Shown: positions 23,624 through 34,568 of the stretch, piece by piece
Position numbering within the stretch: the first letter of the stretch is position 1
How the letters are laid out: each line of letters begins with the position of its first letter
Position numbers and translations under genes: made by a program
Source: Phoronis australis
Lineage: Eukaryota; Phoronida; Phoronidae
NCBI GenBank assembly: GCA_002633005.1
Contig: NMRA01000118.1
Coordinates: forward strand, 186,707 to 250,706
Length of the DNA stretch: 64,000 nucleotides
Reading direction: 5' to 3'
The notes under the pieces: generated by a model
What the model was told of the DNA's origin: nothing
Database searches by the model: none
The model's input: only the letters and a program-made list of their open reading frames with translations

Positions 23624-24613
23624 CATAGGCGGATTTAGGGGGAGCCCAGGGGACCCCCCCCCCCCTTGGCTGCCGCAAAAAAAATAAAACAGTAACAGCG
23701 TAGGGAAATGTTGAGTTTATTAATAAACCACTGTAATTAAAATTATACGGATGAAAAAAGATTTAAATGTGTGCAGTTTTAGTGTTGTGGGGGGGGGGCT
23801 CAAATCCAATTTCAAGTGTCAAATTCGGAACACGGCTCATTCGTAACGGAACTATGGCTAAGTATATAGGCTCTCCCGCGATATCCCAGAAGACCGGCAG
23901 TGGCGCTGCGCACTACGACTCCGTTTCCGTCGTCTGCTCCACTGTGCAATGAAGAAAATCTACTTCATTTTTTAAAAAAAATGGAACCTGACTGACAATG
24001 AAAAAAGAGAAGCTGCTGGTAAGATGTGAATTTTAATCGAAGCCTTAGTGAATCACCCAGAAACTCGCAATACTCTCTTTGTAAAACCTTATCTTAAGAC
24101 GATTTCCAAAGCAATGCCTTCATTATTGCCAACACGAAAAACGGATTTAGTCTTTTGGGCATTTGAAGACTATTTTAAATACGACAAATTTGTTAAGAAT
24201 TGATGGCACAAAATATAAAACGTGTAATAAGCATTACAAAAAGAAGTAGGTTTCGCGGGCAAACGCTGTGGACCATGAACAAGAAGGTCTCTTGGTATGA
24301 GAGTAGTAGTTAAATCGTGGTGGTGTAGTGGTAACGCACGCGCGCTCTATACGTCAGGTCGTGAGTTCGAGTCTTTGGTACTTGCAGCTTTTCCTGTTTG
24401 ACACGTTCTCCGTGTTTTTTTTCCTTTCTTTCTTGGATAATACTTCAAGAATCAAGGAAAATGCTTGATTTTTAGAGGTAAAAACAAAAAAATTTTCCTG
24501 GGCGACCTCCCCCATTCGGTGCTATGCGCATCTACAATCGTGGTTCGGTTTGCGCAAATGCTTACAGCCGGACAAATGTTGGCCCCCCTTGCGATATCCT
24601 AGATCCGCCACTG
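23624..24613 (-). mobile_element. TIR element with internal tRNA-like sequence, copy A
   Basis: Left end cataggcggatttaggg and right end cctagatccgccactg form imperfect terminal inverted repeats of the CAGTGGCGGAT type. TGCCA flanks both sides (23619-23623 and 24614-24618), and removing the insert restores continuity of the interrupted LINE. hAT elements normally make 8-bp duplications, so the assignment is uncertain. The part 23790-24613 is repeated in inverse orientation at 47224-48060. It contains a tRNA-like segment and a decayed frame (EALVNHPETRNTLFVKPYLK, 24030-24090) also recognisable in copy B. Confidence 0.75.
24316..24380 (+). other. tRNA-like sequence (box A/box B) inside the TIR element
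   Basis: TGGTGTAGTGGTAAC (about 24320-24334) resembles an RNA polymerase III box A, and GAGTTCGAGTC (24363-24373) a box B, at tRNA-like spacing. The acceptor stem does not pair convincingly, so this is a tRNA-derived segment, as in SINEs, rather than a functional tRNA. Confidence 0.6.
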
Positions 24614-24790
24614 TGCCAAATATATCAAGTCTGCTTTTGAACTTAGAAATCGACGCATTATGGTAGGCTTACATCTGGGTTGTGTGGTTAAAGTGACTAA
24701 TAAGCCCAACTGGGATGGGTACTTATCTTTCTTACGAATGTTATACCTATAAATGTTTGATTTAATTGTACTTGTCACTATAATAAATAA
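24614..24790 (+). pseudogene. LINE 3' end, continuing after the insertion
   Basis: The frame resumes as KYIKSAFELRNRRI, typical of the last residues of L1/Tx1-type ORF2. An AT-rich tail (aataaataaatactacaaat) near 24780 is the likely LINE 3' end. Confidence 0.6.
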
Positions 24791-25334
24791 ATACTACAAA
24801 TACTACACTATTTACAACATAACCTGGAATGTTGACTAAGAGAGCAGCTGCATTCGGGGCCGGTCCGTATCAGTCCACGGAAAACAGTGAAAGTCTCTGT
24901 TGTGCGTAACTCGTTCCAGACTCGATGTGTCTCGAAGCCAAATGATTTTTACCGTATTTGACAAATTTAACTTGAGGAATATCTCATATGATTTCGTAGC
25001 GAAAGGGTTAATTGTTTTCTTGTTTCTTTATTAGTGAATGAAGTGTTTTACTAGGTGATTCGCCTTAAAGGATTTTAAATACTTCTAATGCAATAAGTTT
25101 AAGTTTTTGTAGGTGAAAAAATAAAGGGCACAGTAGTCGGCCACGGCCTGTAAAAACAGGCAACACTGTTTGCAGGAATCACCAAGGAGTCAACTAGACA
25201 TTTGTCACAGGAGGCTGATCTTTCAACGGAACTGACTAGCGCGAGAGTATTCTCGCTGCTACTGTAGTCTCCTGCACAGACCCTCGAGGTTGGTTGGGGT
25301 CTGCTACAGGGCACTTTTCCATCCGCATTCTTGG

Positions 25335-25500
25335 AATATCATTGGCTGTTCCGATTTCAAGAAACAAGGCATTCTATTGGTCAGTTGTATAATAGGTCAA
25401 ACTAGTTCACCAACATGGCGGCTTCCAGTAAAAGAATGTCGATGGATTTTCAGCCGTTTAAATCTCTCTGTTTTCATCAAACTCCCGCATTTCAAAGCTA
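25335..25500 (+). promoter_or_regulatory. Possible TATA-less promoter and start exon
   Basis: Two inverted CCAAT boxes (ATTGG at about 25342 and 25376) precede caacATGGCGGC at 25411-25422. That string is both a good Kozak start and a YY1-type initiator/start motif. The ATG opens a 28-codon frame starting MAASSKRMSMDFQPF and ending TAA. No clear downstream exon was found, so this is either the first exon of an unplaced gene or a short frame after a promoter. Confidence 0.35.
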
Positions 25501-25639
25501 ACGAGTCAAGGAATACATCACCAGTAACGTATAAGAAACATTTTATGATAATTATCTTGTATACTGTGCTGGATTCTGAAGTGGATGTGACTTTTTGCGA
25601 AATAATTTGTGGAAGAAATTAGGCCACCCACAACAACAC

Positions 25640-27148
25640 TCAACACGACAACAACAGTCATTTTTAATTTAGGCACACTATAGCACCGAATAGTGGGAAA
25701 GGAGTAGCTGAGTGCGTAGCGGCAACGGGAGATTGTCTCTATCTTTTCAGAGCACACCCTCTCGTATGTTGATGTGTTCATGTTCGTTATATAAGCTCCC
25801 GTGAATACCGTGAAGGTTAAACTAGTGGGTCAGATAGTAAGGATACTGAAATTCTGCTATTATTCATTGTCATTGCATAGTAGACTGGCACACTTGTCAC
25901 TAATAACAGAAGTTAGGAGCATAAAAATGCAGTCAATGATCCTAAACACACAAACATTAAGTAGTCTAGCAATAGTTTTACAATGACTGACATTATCGCT
26001 TTTGGCGATGCCATTCAGCAATGACTGCCATCATACAGTCCTACGGAGTGTTCAAATATTTTGGAGGGTGTTTGTTGCTGTGAAATTAGGATTATACCCA
26101 CTTTTTAGTATAATCAGCAAGATAAAACCTCACTCTTTTCTGAATTGGCACAGTCATTAAAACTGAACCATTTTGGTTAGAGCCTCAATGGAATAGTCAA
26201 CTTTTCTGATAACATAATTATGCAAAGTCATTATTTACAAGGAATTGAATTTCACCAAAAAGCTGGACTGTATTCTTTTTAACACAAGAAGCCTCAGTTG
26301 TATATGAAACATTCAGTGCTTTTAGTGCAAAAATGGATCATTTTATATAGTTCGAACCTAAAAGTAAATATTTTTGTGTGGAATTTATTTGTAAATTCGC
26401 CCCTTCATGGTAACTTTTGCAATGCCTGAGTCACTGGTCAGAGGCACACATTTGGTCATATGCAATCTATGCAAGTGTCCTCTCTCTCCTTGACTGTTTC
26501 ATATTTTTGCTTTCCACGTTCACATGATGTCAAGTGTTGCATGTTGCAATAATCATCTATTAATTTCAGTCTAATTGTAAAACCAGAACCATTCTAAAAC
26601 ATTCAGAAACTACTATGGTTCGCTGTAATTAAAGCATCCTGGAGTTAGACTTTGTAAGCAAGCGAACTTTAAAAACCTGGTTCATTGAAATGGCTAGTTA
26701 CAAAAACATCTCACATTTCAAAATTGGGAGCTCGGGGTACTTCAAAGATTTTAAGTTGGGTCACTTAACCCAAATCGACGGTTTCTTGTGTGTTAGATGG
26801 GTTGGATTGTTATCCAGGCAATAGTCACTGGCAATCCGCATTTTGAGAACAAGTTTTAACGCCTGCTATTCAGTGAAAAAATGGTTCTTGTTATGCAGTA
26901 GAAAACACTGGTTCTCAAAGTGGGGGTCCTCTGTATGTGACTATTACCATTATGCTTTGCTCAGTGTTTTGAGCAACGTGCTAGTGTTTCATTCTTGTGG
27001 TTATGATCTACATAATACAGCAGTGATTTTAGTCAACATTTCGGTCTTTTCGAAAAGTTTTTCAAAATTACAAATTTGACTCTTACTGAGGGGGCCTCCT
27101 CGTGGCAAGAGTTGGGCAGTGTGAAATGCTTGAGAACATTCGCACTGG
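25640..27148. other. No gene recognised
   Basis: One minus-strand ATG frame at 25518-25781 encodes 87 residues with a hydrophobic run (MTVVVVLSVVVGGLI), without other support. Nothing else is recognisable. Confidence 0.45.
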
Positions 27149-30061
27149 CAAACACCCTCACGTTGACTCAAAATTAATAACCGTCATCATTAATGTGTTC
27201 CTAGAAATATTACACTCATAAGCTACAATACACACAACATGCTAAGAAATTTGTCTAACATTGGGAACTTTATTTTTCTGATGTGTTGATTAGAAATATG
27301 GTCTAGTTTAAGGATAGACTGAAGCACTAAGTCTGGGCATTAACATAGCCATAGAACACACAACAAGGCTACACCCTCTTCATTGCAGACCCTTCCCCTG
27401 ATAGAAACTCATTTCAATTTTGTGTTTGCCTAGCTCCCCTGTCCCCTGTTCATGCAGTGCCTCCAGGTTGCCTCTCATTACAGTCAATCATTGGTCGCCA
27501 ACAATTTCAAGTTTGGCAACCTCTGTTGAATAATTCTGACTACATCAGTGGTGCTGGGGGAATAGGTTATTAAAGACCCGACTTCCACTCAAGTTGCACA
27601 TTCACTGCCTTGTGAAAGCATAGACCATTATGAAAGTAACACCTGGGTCCAGGGTTTCAACTTTTTACTCAAGATTTTTTGTTACTTTCTATTCTACTTT
27701 TGTTTGAACTCGAGATAAGTGTCTTTTATTTTATATTTGAATGCTTATTGATGGCAATTAATGATCCCAGTCTTAGAGCTAAAAGTTCAAGTCTGAGTTC
27801 AAGGTTTTACTAGAAATCTTATGTTTTTACTCAAATTTTAGTTTGAATCTAGTGGTCATTAAGTACTATCTTGATCTCGCAAGAAAGTGGAGTGGAAGTG
27901 ACAAAAACAATTTCGAGTTCAATTTGGATTGAAAGCTTCACTCAAGAGGTGTATTCTCAAACATGATCACATAATCCCTTTTCAGGGTTTTAAATCAATC
28001 CATACAAGACTGGGCTAGAATCTGTTTAGCCCAAAAAGCATTTAAATACATGGTGGAGAATAAGAAAGCATCTGTAATACACTGTATTGAAAAAATGAAC
28101 CCTTTTTAAGTTCCTTACACATAAAGTGTACCATTTTTCAAGCTGCTATTAATCCAACCTCTTTTTAGAACCATCATGTAACAATATAAGATTGGGCTCG
28201 TACTAACAATGTTGTTTTTGTCCAAAATAGTAGCTAGTAAATCTAATCACCATTGCTCGCGTGAAGATTGGCATGTCCAGCAGTTGGATTTGGATACTAG
28301 TGTCCAGTGTCAATCGTCACACGTGTGCTCCTGGTTAGACTCTTGAACTCCCACTGTTCTTTACTGAGATTACACGTGGCATATTGGCTTACGTTGAACT
28401 GATAGTTTGTTTTTGCTTAAGACCTGGTGCAATAACCATGGCTTTGAGCACTAACAAAGTTTAATTTCTTCCAAGTCCACTAAGAAACAAGTTGAGACAG
28501 GGATATATACAGGGCCTGGAGTTTCCCTCTTTTAAGAGGATTTCCTATTTTTTTGTTTTTATTTCCTCATGTTTGATTTCCAGCTTCTTTTTTATCATTA
28601 TTTTGACTTGATTCATGCAAAAAACATTTATTTCAGTTAAATTTTACAACACAAAACTATTTCTATCTCACAAGCCTATTTGTGAAACGATAGATCTCCT
28701 GGAAAATTTTCTTCTTTTAGTCATTCCAATTCTTGTATATATGTGGTAAGTTGTTCAGACCAAAATTTATTCTTTTTCACACAAGACGCATTCAATGCAA
28801 CTTTAACGAATTCGAATGAAATCTGGAAGCCACAAGACACCATCTGATAAGCGCATTCTGAAATCAACAATTGCGCTTGTACTTTCCATGATGTTCAACC
28901 CACATTGTTAGGTATATAGGGATAGGGTTCATATCACCATACTTGGGCTTTCAGAGTACCCTCCTAAAACCATTCCAGGGGATACTCCCACAGGTTTATA
29001 CCGGACATGACACCTAGCTGGGTGATTTTTCTCAAACAATTTCTCTTCAAAATGTAGCTTGAAAAAATCCTTACCAAAACAAACTTTTTCCCATGAATAC
29101 AACGGGTTTCACTCTGGAAGTTAAAAACATTGCAAATGGTATCTTCTTCCTACTGCAGAAGGGGTTTTAATATCATGATACCTGTATTTTTAAAACTTTG
29201 GACACCAGACTCATTTTTGACAACAGGAATCTCTGATCCGACTTCTTCAAGTTTCATGGGTGAAAAAGACAGCTGTTCAAGAATTACTATGAAAGGTTTC
29301 AGTTGTTAGCATTAACCCTTATGAAAAAATTGTGCATTTGGAACATTAGGCTACATTATTATTGAACTAAAAACCTCGGACGACAAATATAATGTTTTAG
29401 TCACTGTCTAAATGGGTGGAGATTCTTCTAGTACCAGATTATGCATAAAACTAAAGATTAGGGCCCATTTGGGACACCTCTCGGGTATTTTCATAGCTAC
29501 AAATTTACCCTCGGAACATCTAGAGCACGTCGGCTATTTTCCTATTTACAAATTTTTCTTCGAAACACTTTGGGTAACGAAAATATTTTCGTAGCCTAAA
29601 ATATCGCCTCGAAGATGAACGTTATCCAAAATATGGCAAGTCACGTGATTTTCAGTCTTGAGAATAATAGGCTAACTGAAGTCCGCACACATGCAGGAAC
29701 CGTTCACCTATTGGGTGGAATTTGAGGTTACGAAAACACCCGAGGTGTTCTGGATGCCCTTGGAAGTAATTGTTTTCAGTGCAAGCTCGAACTTTTGGTC
29801 ATTATGACCAATCATTCTCCACTTAGTTTGAAAGTCACGCAGGTTAAATTCACCTTAAAGGAGAAATTTAATGCTCCGAATATACCCAAGATGATCTGAT
29901 GGCTTAGGACCCTCAAGTTGTGCGGGGTCCCACCTCAAAGAGGGAAATGGGAAGAAAATTATGGCAACGTGGGGAGGGGTGTAGCTTGAGAATTGTGGCT
30001 ACCTGAAGGGTCGAAAATTGTGGTTCTAGGGAGTGAATTCTGTGTCTACTATAACACTGTA

Positions 30062-30225
30062 CAGTGACGGATTTAGGGGGGGGAGGACAGCAAGGGGGCA
30101 TGGCCCTGCCTAAACTTCTCCCAGATTCCATTTGGCAGTTTGGGGGTGTGAATGTCTGACAGTCAAAATACTCTGCCCTTGTCGCTGCCCTCTCCCCCGA
30201 ACTTAAATTCCTGGATCCGCCCCTG
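30062..30225 (+). mobile_element. Short MITE-like element, best-preserved copy
   Basis: Left terminus cagtgacggatttaggggg and right terminus ctggatccgcccctg are imperfect inverted repeats. The interior is poor in coding signals. Same family as 2894-3053 and 16315-16467. Confidence 0.75.
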
Positions 30226-30476
30226 CAAGAGGCGTTTTCAATTCATATATTTAGCGTTCAAATTCTGAAACTGAAAAAGCCAAGTGAAAAGAGTGAAGCC
30301 ATTGTTAATTCAGATTTATTGTCGTAATAAGGAATCGATAATTTCAGCTCTGTTTGTTGATAAAATAACAATATAAACAGCTACCTCACCAGAGAGTTCG
30401 ACGTGCAGACGCAACCCAAAAATAAATTTTACTCTCGCGACACCTAGCGATCTGATAACGTAAGACCGGGTGTCCG

Positions 30477-30582
30477 CATGCGCAGAGCAAACTTCCTGGT
30501 TAAAAATTGCCAGCTGACAGCCAATGAAAACCATCGTTCTAGTGCCCTGTACCTGGGCCTTCACAAGCAATCCGTGACGTCA
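30477..30582 (+). promoter_or_regulatory. Promoter-like cluster, second copy
   Basis: GCATGCGCAG 30477-30486, CCAAT 30521-30525, TGACGTCA 30575-30582, with the same order and CCAAT-to-CRE spacing as at 3279-3385. An ATG at 30478 opens 60 codons, which are not conserved in the first copy. Confidence 0.45.
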
Positions 30583-30788
30583 GCTTGTGAGGCCCGGGAA
30601 CCAGGTTATCTCGCTGCTAGCGAAAACGGCAGCAATGTATCGTTGGCTAAATATAGGTGAACGTTACGCACGTGCGTAAATAAATTCCTGTTAGTGGTGT
30701 TAATCAACTTTTAACGACGTATATTAATTATTAGCGACGTAAATTAACCTTTATCGGTGTAAATTAATTATTTGCGGTGGTGCAAATT

Positions 30789-30801
30789 AACTTTTAACGG
30801 C
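30789..30801 (+). repeat. Target-site duplication, left (13 bp)
   Basis: aacttttaacggc, identical to 31642-31654. The pair brackets the LINE fragment. Confidence 0.85.
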
Positions 30802-31416
30802 TACGAAGAACTATGTAATAGTTATAACTTTCAACCTCCAATACTAGAATTCTATGGATTAAGAAGTGCAACCTTTGCAGCGTACAGGGGTCTTAAGAAT
30901 AGACAAGGCAATATCTTTTTACCGAATTTTCCAAGTTATATTTATAAAATTTTGCGTAATAAATCCCAAGCGGTAAATATTCATGACACCTTAGTGCAGT
31001 CACTTCAGACAGCTTGTAAGTATAAAAACAAGTGGTCATCTGAGATGGATATACACGGTGTCATAAATAATGTAAATTTTAGTGACCCTGATACATGGTG
31101 GAGAAAAGTAAATAAACTCCCCTTCAATTGTACAAAAGATACACAACTGCGTTGGTTTCAATACCGTTTAATTCACAGAATATTGTCAACTAATAATTAT
31201 TTACATAAAATCAAAATAAAAACAAATGATTTATGCTCTTTCTGTGGTGAACACAGTGAAACTTTTCTCCATCTGTTTTGGGAATGTCGTCTTGTCTCCG
31301 GTTTCTGGCTCCTGTTTGCTGAGTGGTTAAAACAAACATATCATGTAAATTTTCATGTGGACAAGATAACAGTGTTTTTTGTTTTTTTGGGGAAATATTC
31401 AGTCGGAAAATTGTAA
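30802..31416 (+). pseudogene. LINE ORF2 C-terminal fragment
   Basis: About 204 codons in one open frame, starting YEELCNSYNFQPPILEFYGL. Landmarks are KDTQLRWFQYRLIHRIL followed by CSFCGEHSETFLHLFWEC, the Cys-x2-Cys...His-x4-Cys knuckle of L1/Tx1-type ORF2 proteins. The endonuclease and reverse-transcriptase domains are missing because of 5' truncation, so it is dead on arrival. The intact frame suggests a fairly recent insertion. The frame by chance extends back into the foldback element. Confidence 0.85.
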
Positions 31417-31641
31417 CATTAATCTGTTGATCATGCTAGCAAAAATTACATATTTAGCCAAAAATTCGTTAAAAAATCTCAATTTCCAAATGTTCCTTTA
31501 ATTTATTTATTAAAATACATCCTGAAGGAAATACGGTACTTGTTGACTAGTGATTTAATGTTATTCCTTTTAAATGATGTATACTGTATTGTTTTATGTG
31601 ACATGTAATTATCATACTAGAGCAAAAAAATATGAAAAGAA
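30802..31641 (+). mobile_element. 5'-truncated L1-like LINE insertion
   Basis: The 840-bp insert is bounded by the exact 13-bp duplication and has an A-rich 3' end (aaaaaaatatgaaaagaaa). Coding runs from the first base to a stop at 31414-31416, followed by about 225 bases of 3' untranslated sequence. 5' truncation, A-rich tail and a 13-bp duplication are the signature of target-primed reverse transcription. Confidence 0.85.
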
Positions 31642-31654
31642 AACTTTTAACGGC
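31642..31654 (+). repeat. Target-site duplication, right (13 bp)
   Basis: aacttttaacggc, identical to 30789-30801. Confidence 0.85.
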
Positions 31655-32596
31655 CTAAAATAATTCTTTACGGCGTAAATTAATCATTTACGGCGTAATT
31701 AAAAGCTAATTTACGCACGTAATTTACGTGCGTAGCGTTCACCCGCCATTTGGCCGACGATAAATTTATACCGTAGACTTAATTAAAGCCGTTTAAAGTT
31801 AATTTACGCCGCAAGTAATAAATTTATGCCTTTAAAAGTTAATTTACGCTGTAAATAATTAAAGTACGCCTGTTAATAAGTAATTTGCGTCACGAAAAAG
31901 AATAATTTTTGTACGTAATGTACGTGCGCTCTGTTCACTGATTTGGCCAACAATTGTAAGAGTTGTAAGGGTCACTCTTGTCAGTGTTTCTCTGACGGTT
32001 TCAGTTGGGTTACCCCAAACCTGCTCGAGTTTTCACACGATTTTCCGTGGCTTTTTGGATCTTGTCTTTTCGCGAGTTTCTTGCGTCTGTGGAACGCACC
32101 TCATTTAAAACATTCATTTAACATCGACAGTGAATGCACTCTGACTTTCCCGTTATCAAAAGACATCATCCCCCAGATTCGTTGGAGGATTTGAATAACA
32201 GGATAAAGAATCTTCCTCCGTCGCGGAACGCAAGGGCAAACAATTGCGCGAACTGCAGCCCTTTTCTCATATTCAGCAATTCTTCTCTTCCGAATACAAT
32301 TATTTCTCCCTGAGCAGCATGTATTTCCAGGGTTAGGTACATTGTACCAAGCACAAGGCTCTTGTGTCTACTATCACAGATGAAACAATCACGATTTATG
32401 AGAAAAGAACAAAGTTTGAAAGACTATAATTCAATTAATGGATAAACAAAGAATTAGACACACGTGGGCACTTTAATACCAGATGGTAGTACCCGAAAGT
32501 ATAATTCCGTTCACTTGAAACTTATCAGTCATTTCTGAAACATGATGTTCCAAAGAATTTTCTAGAGTTACCCACAAACGTAAATGAGGATACGTG

Positions 32597-32602
32597 TTTA
32601 TT
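32597..32602 (-). terminator. Poly(A) signal of the STELLO-like gene
   Basis: Reverse complement AATAAA, about 50 bases after the stop codon at 32655. Confidence 0.6.
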
Positions 32603-32654
32603 TTATATCCTATTAACGACACCACTAACCGATACACCGCAAGGTTCACCTAGC

Positions 32655-34568
32655 CTAGAATTTCCTAACTTTAGCTGTGACATTTGACATCACCATGTTG
32701 CAAAAATAGTCTCTGAATACTTTTTCCTTGCTCACTAGGCTTAACTTGGACGGGTGGAAGAACACGTCATCGATGTTCTTGGGGAAGTGCACCCACGGCT
32801 GATTCCGGTAAGCGTCCCAATATCCATCTCCAGACAATATTTCAATGTCGTCATCGAAGTTGTCTGCCAAACAATTCACAATCATTGGAATAGCAATCTC
32901 CATGTACACGCCATGGTCAAGAAACAGTTTTGATAAAACGTGATACTTGTCAATAAATCTTTCCGGAATGTAGAACAAGTCGGTTCCCATCCTGCCATTG
33001 ATCACATGATCAGCACCATGATGGAAAGTATTTTTGTCAGCACACTTTCGCATAAGAACGTTGCTGTGTGTCAGTACCCGCAGCACCTCTTTTTTAAACA
33101 CGTTCCACCACATCCATGTAGAAGAAGCAGAACAGTTCAAACACATGCTACCGTCATGTGATCGGAAATGTGGACTTCTGGTAAACTTGACCTTTGAACA
33201 ATCCACTTGATTACACTCCTTACCAGTTCGAATATCTGCAACCCAGCCAACCGTAGTAGGATTATATCCACATTGCTCTGTCCACATTTTGTTCCTTGAA
33301 AACTTTTCCATGTTCCAAAAGTTGAGCATGACATCATCTCCCATAACGAGATAACCTTTAAATTCACGGTAATTCATATCTAGCGCCCTTTGTAAGCACC
33401 CATAATTCATCTGTCCATCGTGCATGTTAAAGACCGTGCCGTCACGATATCTCGTTACAAATGACACATCAAATTCCTCGAAAAACTTACTGGATGGCAG
33501 CTTTGGTCCACAGTACAATATGTTTGGAAAGACAGGTCGATAGACGGCTTCAGTGAACGCTACAGAAGAACGATAGTACGCAGCATCGTTAAACCAAACT
33601 AAAAGGAGTAGCGACCTGTGTTTATCTCTCCATGACTTGATGCTTTGCTGGGTATACGCTGGATACTTAGCATCCGGGCATGTACTGGCGATCAGTTTGT
33701 TGGACTGCTCCTGGTGAAGGTACATCGGCGCTGGCTGTCTTGATTCTTCAAGATCAGCCATCTCAGAAGGAAAGAACATGTATGGCGTAGCAGAATCACA
33801 AGTCATCTCGGAGATCCGTGATCGACTAGATGATTTTGTGAGCTCCAACTCCTTCCAATCGTGCAACCAGTCCAAGAAAGACTGTTTTGTTTCAATGTCA
33901 AATATCTTCTGTCTCACGAATTCCCCAAGAAGTTGTGTAGCACACTTTGCCCGAGAAAGCCCGTCACACTTTACTTGAGAACAAAACAGTGATTCAAAAA
34001 AATTCGAATGTTTATTCCAAGTATTACGCTTAAATTTAGGAAACCGGATGTTAATGTCACCAGTTACGCAGCCAGGGGCAAAGATGATATATGACTGTAA
34101 ACGTTTGTATAAGATTTGCATAAAATAAGACCATGATAGAGCTCTGTCCCAATTGCTCTCAGAGTCAACAATCACGAAGCCAAGCCACAGAAAATCCTTA
34201 CTCAAGATAGTATTTGACATGCTCTGGTTATAGAAAGTCACGTGATTAGATAAGAGAAGGGGTGAGCTACTTTCGGTGTTAGTTATCACGTGATCATTTA
34301 GTATCCGGCTTCTGTCACTGTCCACAAATGCAAAGGTCGCAGATGGATTAGTTATATTGCACATTTCATAGGCAGCACCTCCAGAGCGAAGACACCTGGC
34401 TGTCGGTGACAACTTGCACCAAAAGTGTTCGGAAGGGTCATAAACAGCAGAACACCTCGTTTGCTTATTTGTCATAAGGAAGGTCTTCCTAAATGATTTG
34501 TGGAATTCTTGTACTTTCAGTAGACGCCCATTTCTGGTGTGGCCGACGTATATAACTTGTGCGCCATT
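32655..34568 (-). CDS. Exon 4 (main exon) of the STELLO-like gene
   Basis: A single 1.9-kb exon after the acceptor ctgttgtttcag. It begins NGAQVIYVGHTRNGRLL and contains nearly all of the lumenal domain. The open frame extends back into the intron without an ATG, so the splice acceptor rather than a Met defines its start. There are no internal stops and no frameshifts. Confidence 0.9.
   Translation of the reverse strand, partial: NGAQVIYVGHTRNGRLLKVQEFHKSFRKTFLMTNKQTRCSAVYDPSEHFWCKLSPTARCLRSGGAAYEMCNITNPSATFAFVDSDRSRILNDHVITNTESSSPLLLSNHVTFYNQSMSNTILSKDFLWLGFVIVDSESNWDRALSWSYFMQILYKRLQSYIIFAPGCVTGDINIRFPKFKRNTWNKHSNFFESLFCSQVKCDGLSRAKCATQLLGEFVRQKIFDIETKQSFLDWLHDWKELELTKSSSRSRISEMTCDSATPYMFFPSEMADLEESRQPAPMYLHQEQSNKLIASTCPDAKYPAYTQQSIKSWRDKHRSLLLLVWFNDAAYYRSSVAFTEAVYRPVFPNILYCGPKLPSSKFFEEFDVSFVTRYRDGTVFNMHDGQMNYGCLQRALDMNYREFKGYLVMGDDVMLNFWNMEKFSRNKMWTEQCGYNPTTVGWVADIRTGKECNQVDCSKVKFTRSPHFRSHDGSMCLNCSASSTWMWWNVFKKEVLRVLTHSNVLMRKCADKNTFHHGADHVINGRMGTDLFYIPERFIDKYHVLSKLFLDHGVYMEIAIPMIVNCLADNFDDDIEILSGDGYWDAYRNQPWVHFPKNIDDVFFHPSKLSLVSKEKVFRDYFCNMVMSNVTAKVRKF

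Larger units (their letters stand above)
27149..30622 (+). repeat. Right copy of the 3.4-kb direct duplication
   Basis: Corresponds base-for-base in order to 1-3428, with an extra short insertion near 27170 (caaaattaataaccgt) and loss of the hairpin arm near 28045. It carries the MITE at 30062-30225 and the promoter-like cluster at 30477-30582. It ends about 20 bases before the foldback element at 30643. Confidence 0.9.
30643..31950. mobile_element. Foldback-type element with sub-repeat arms
   Basis: The left end ttggctaaatataggtgaac and the right end (reverse complement) ttggccaaatcagtgaacag are inverted repeats. A third, internal terminus-like copy lies at 31709-31758. The left arm has tandem sub-repeats of the type taaattaactttt(a)acggcg; the right arm carries the same words reversed (gttaatttacgccg). 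Without the LINE inserted in it the element is about 450 bp. No transposase is encoded. A target duplication at its outer ends is not evident. Confidence 0.7.

Noticed and set aside
24316-24380. Functional tRNA gene
   Set aside because: The boxes are present but the arms, especially the acceptor stem, do not pair well, and the sequence is part of a repeated mobile element.
26906-27146. hAT-type MITE (cactggttctcaaag ... gagaacattcgcactgg)
   Set aside because: The two ends agree only over a few bases and no target duplication is visible.
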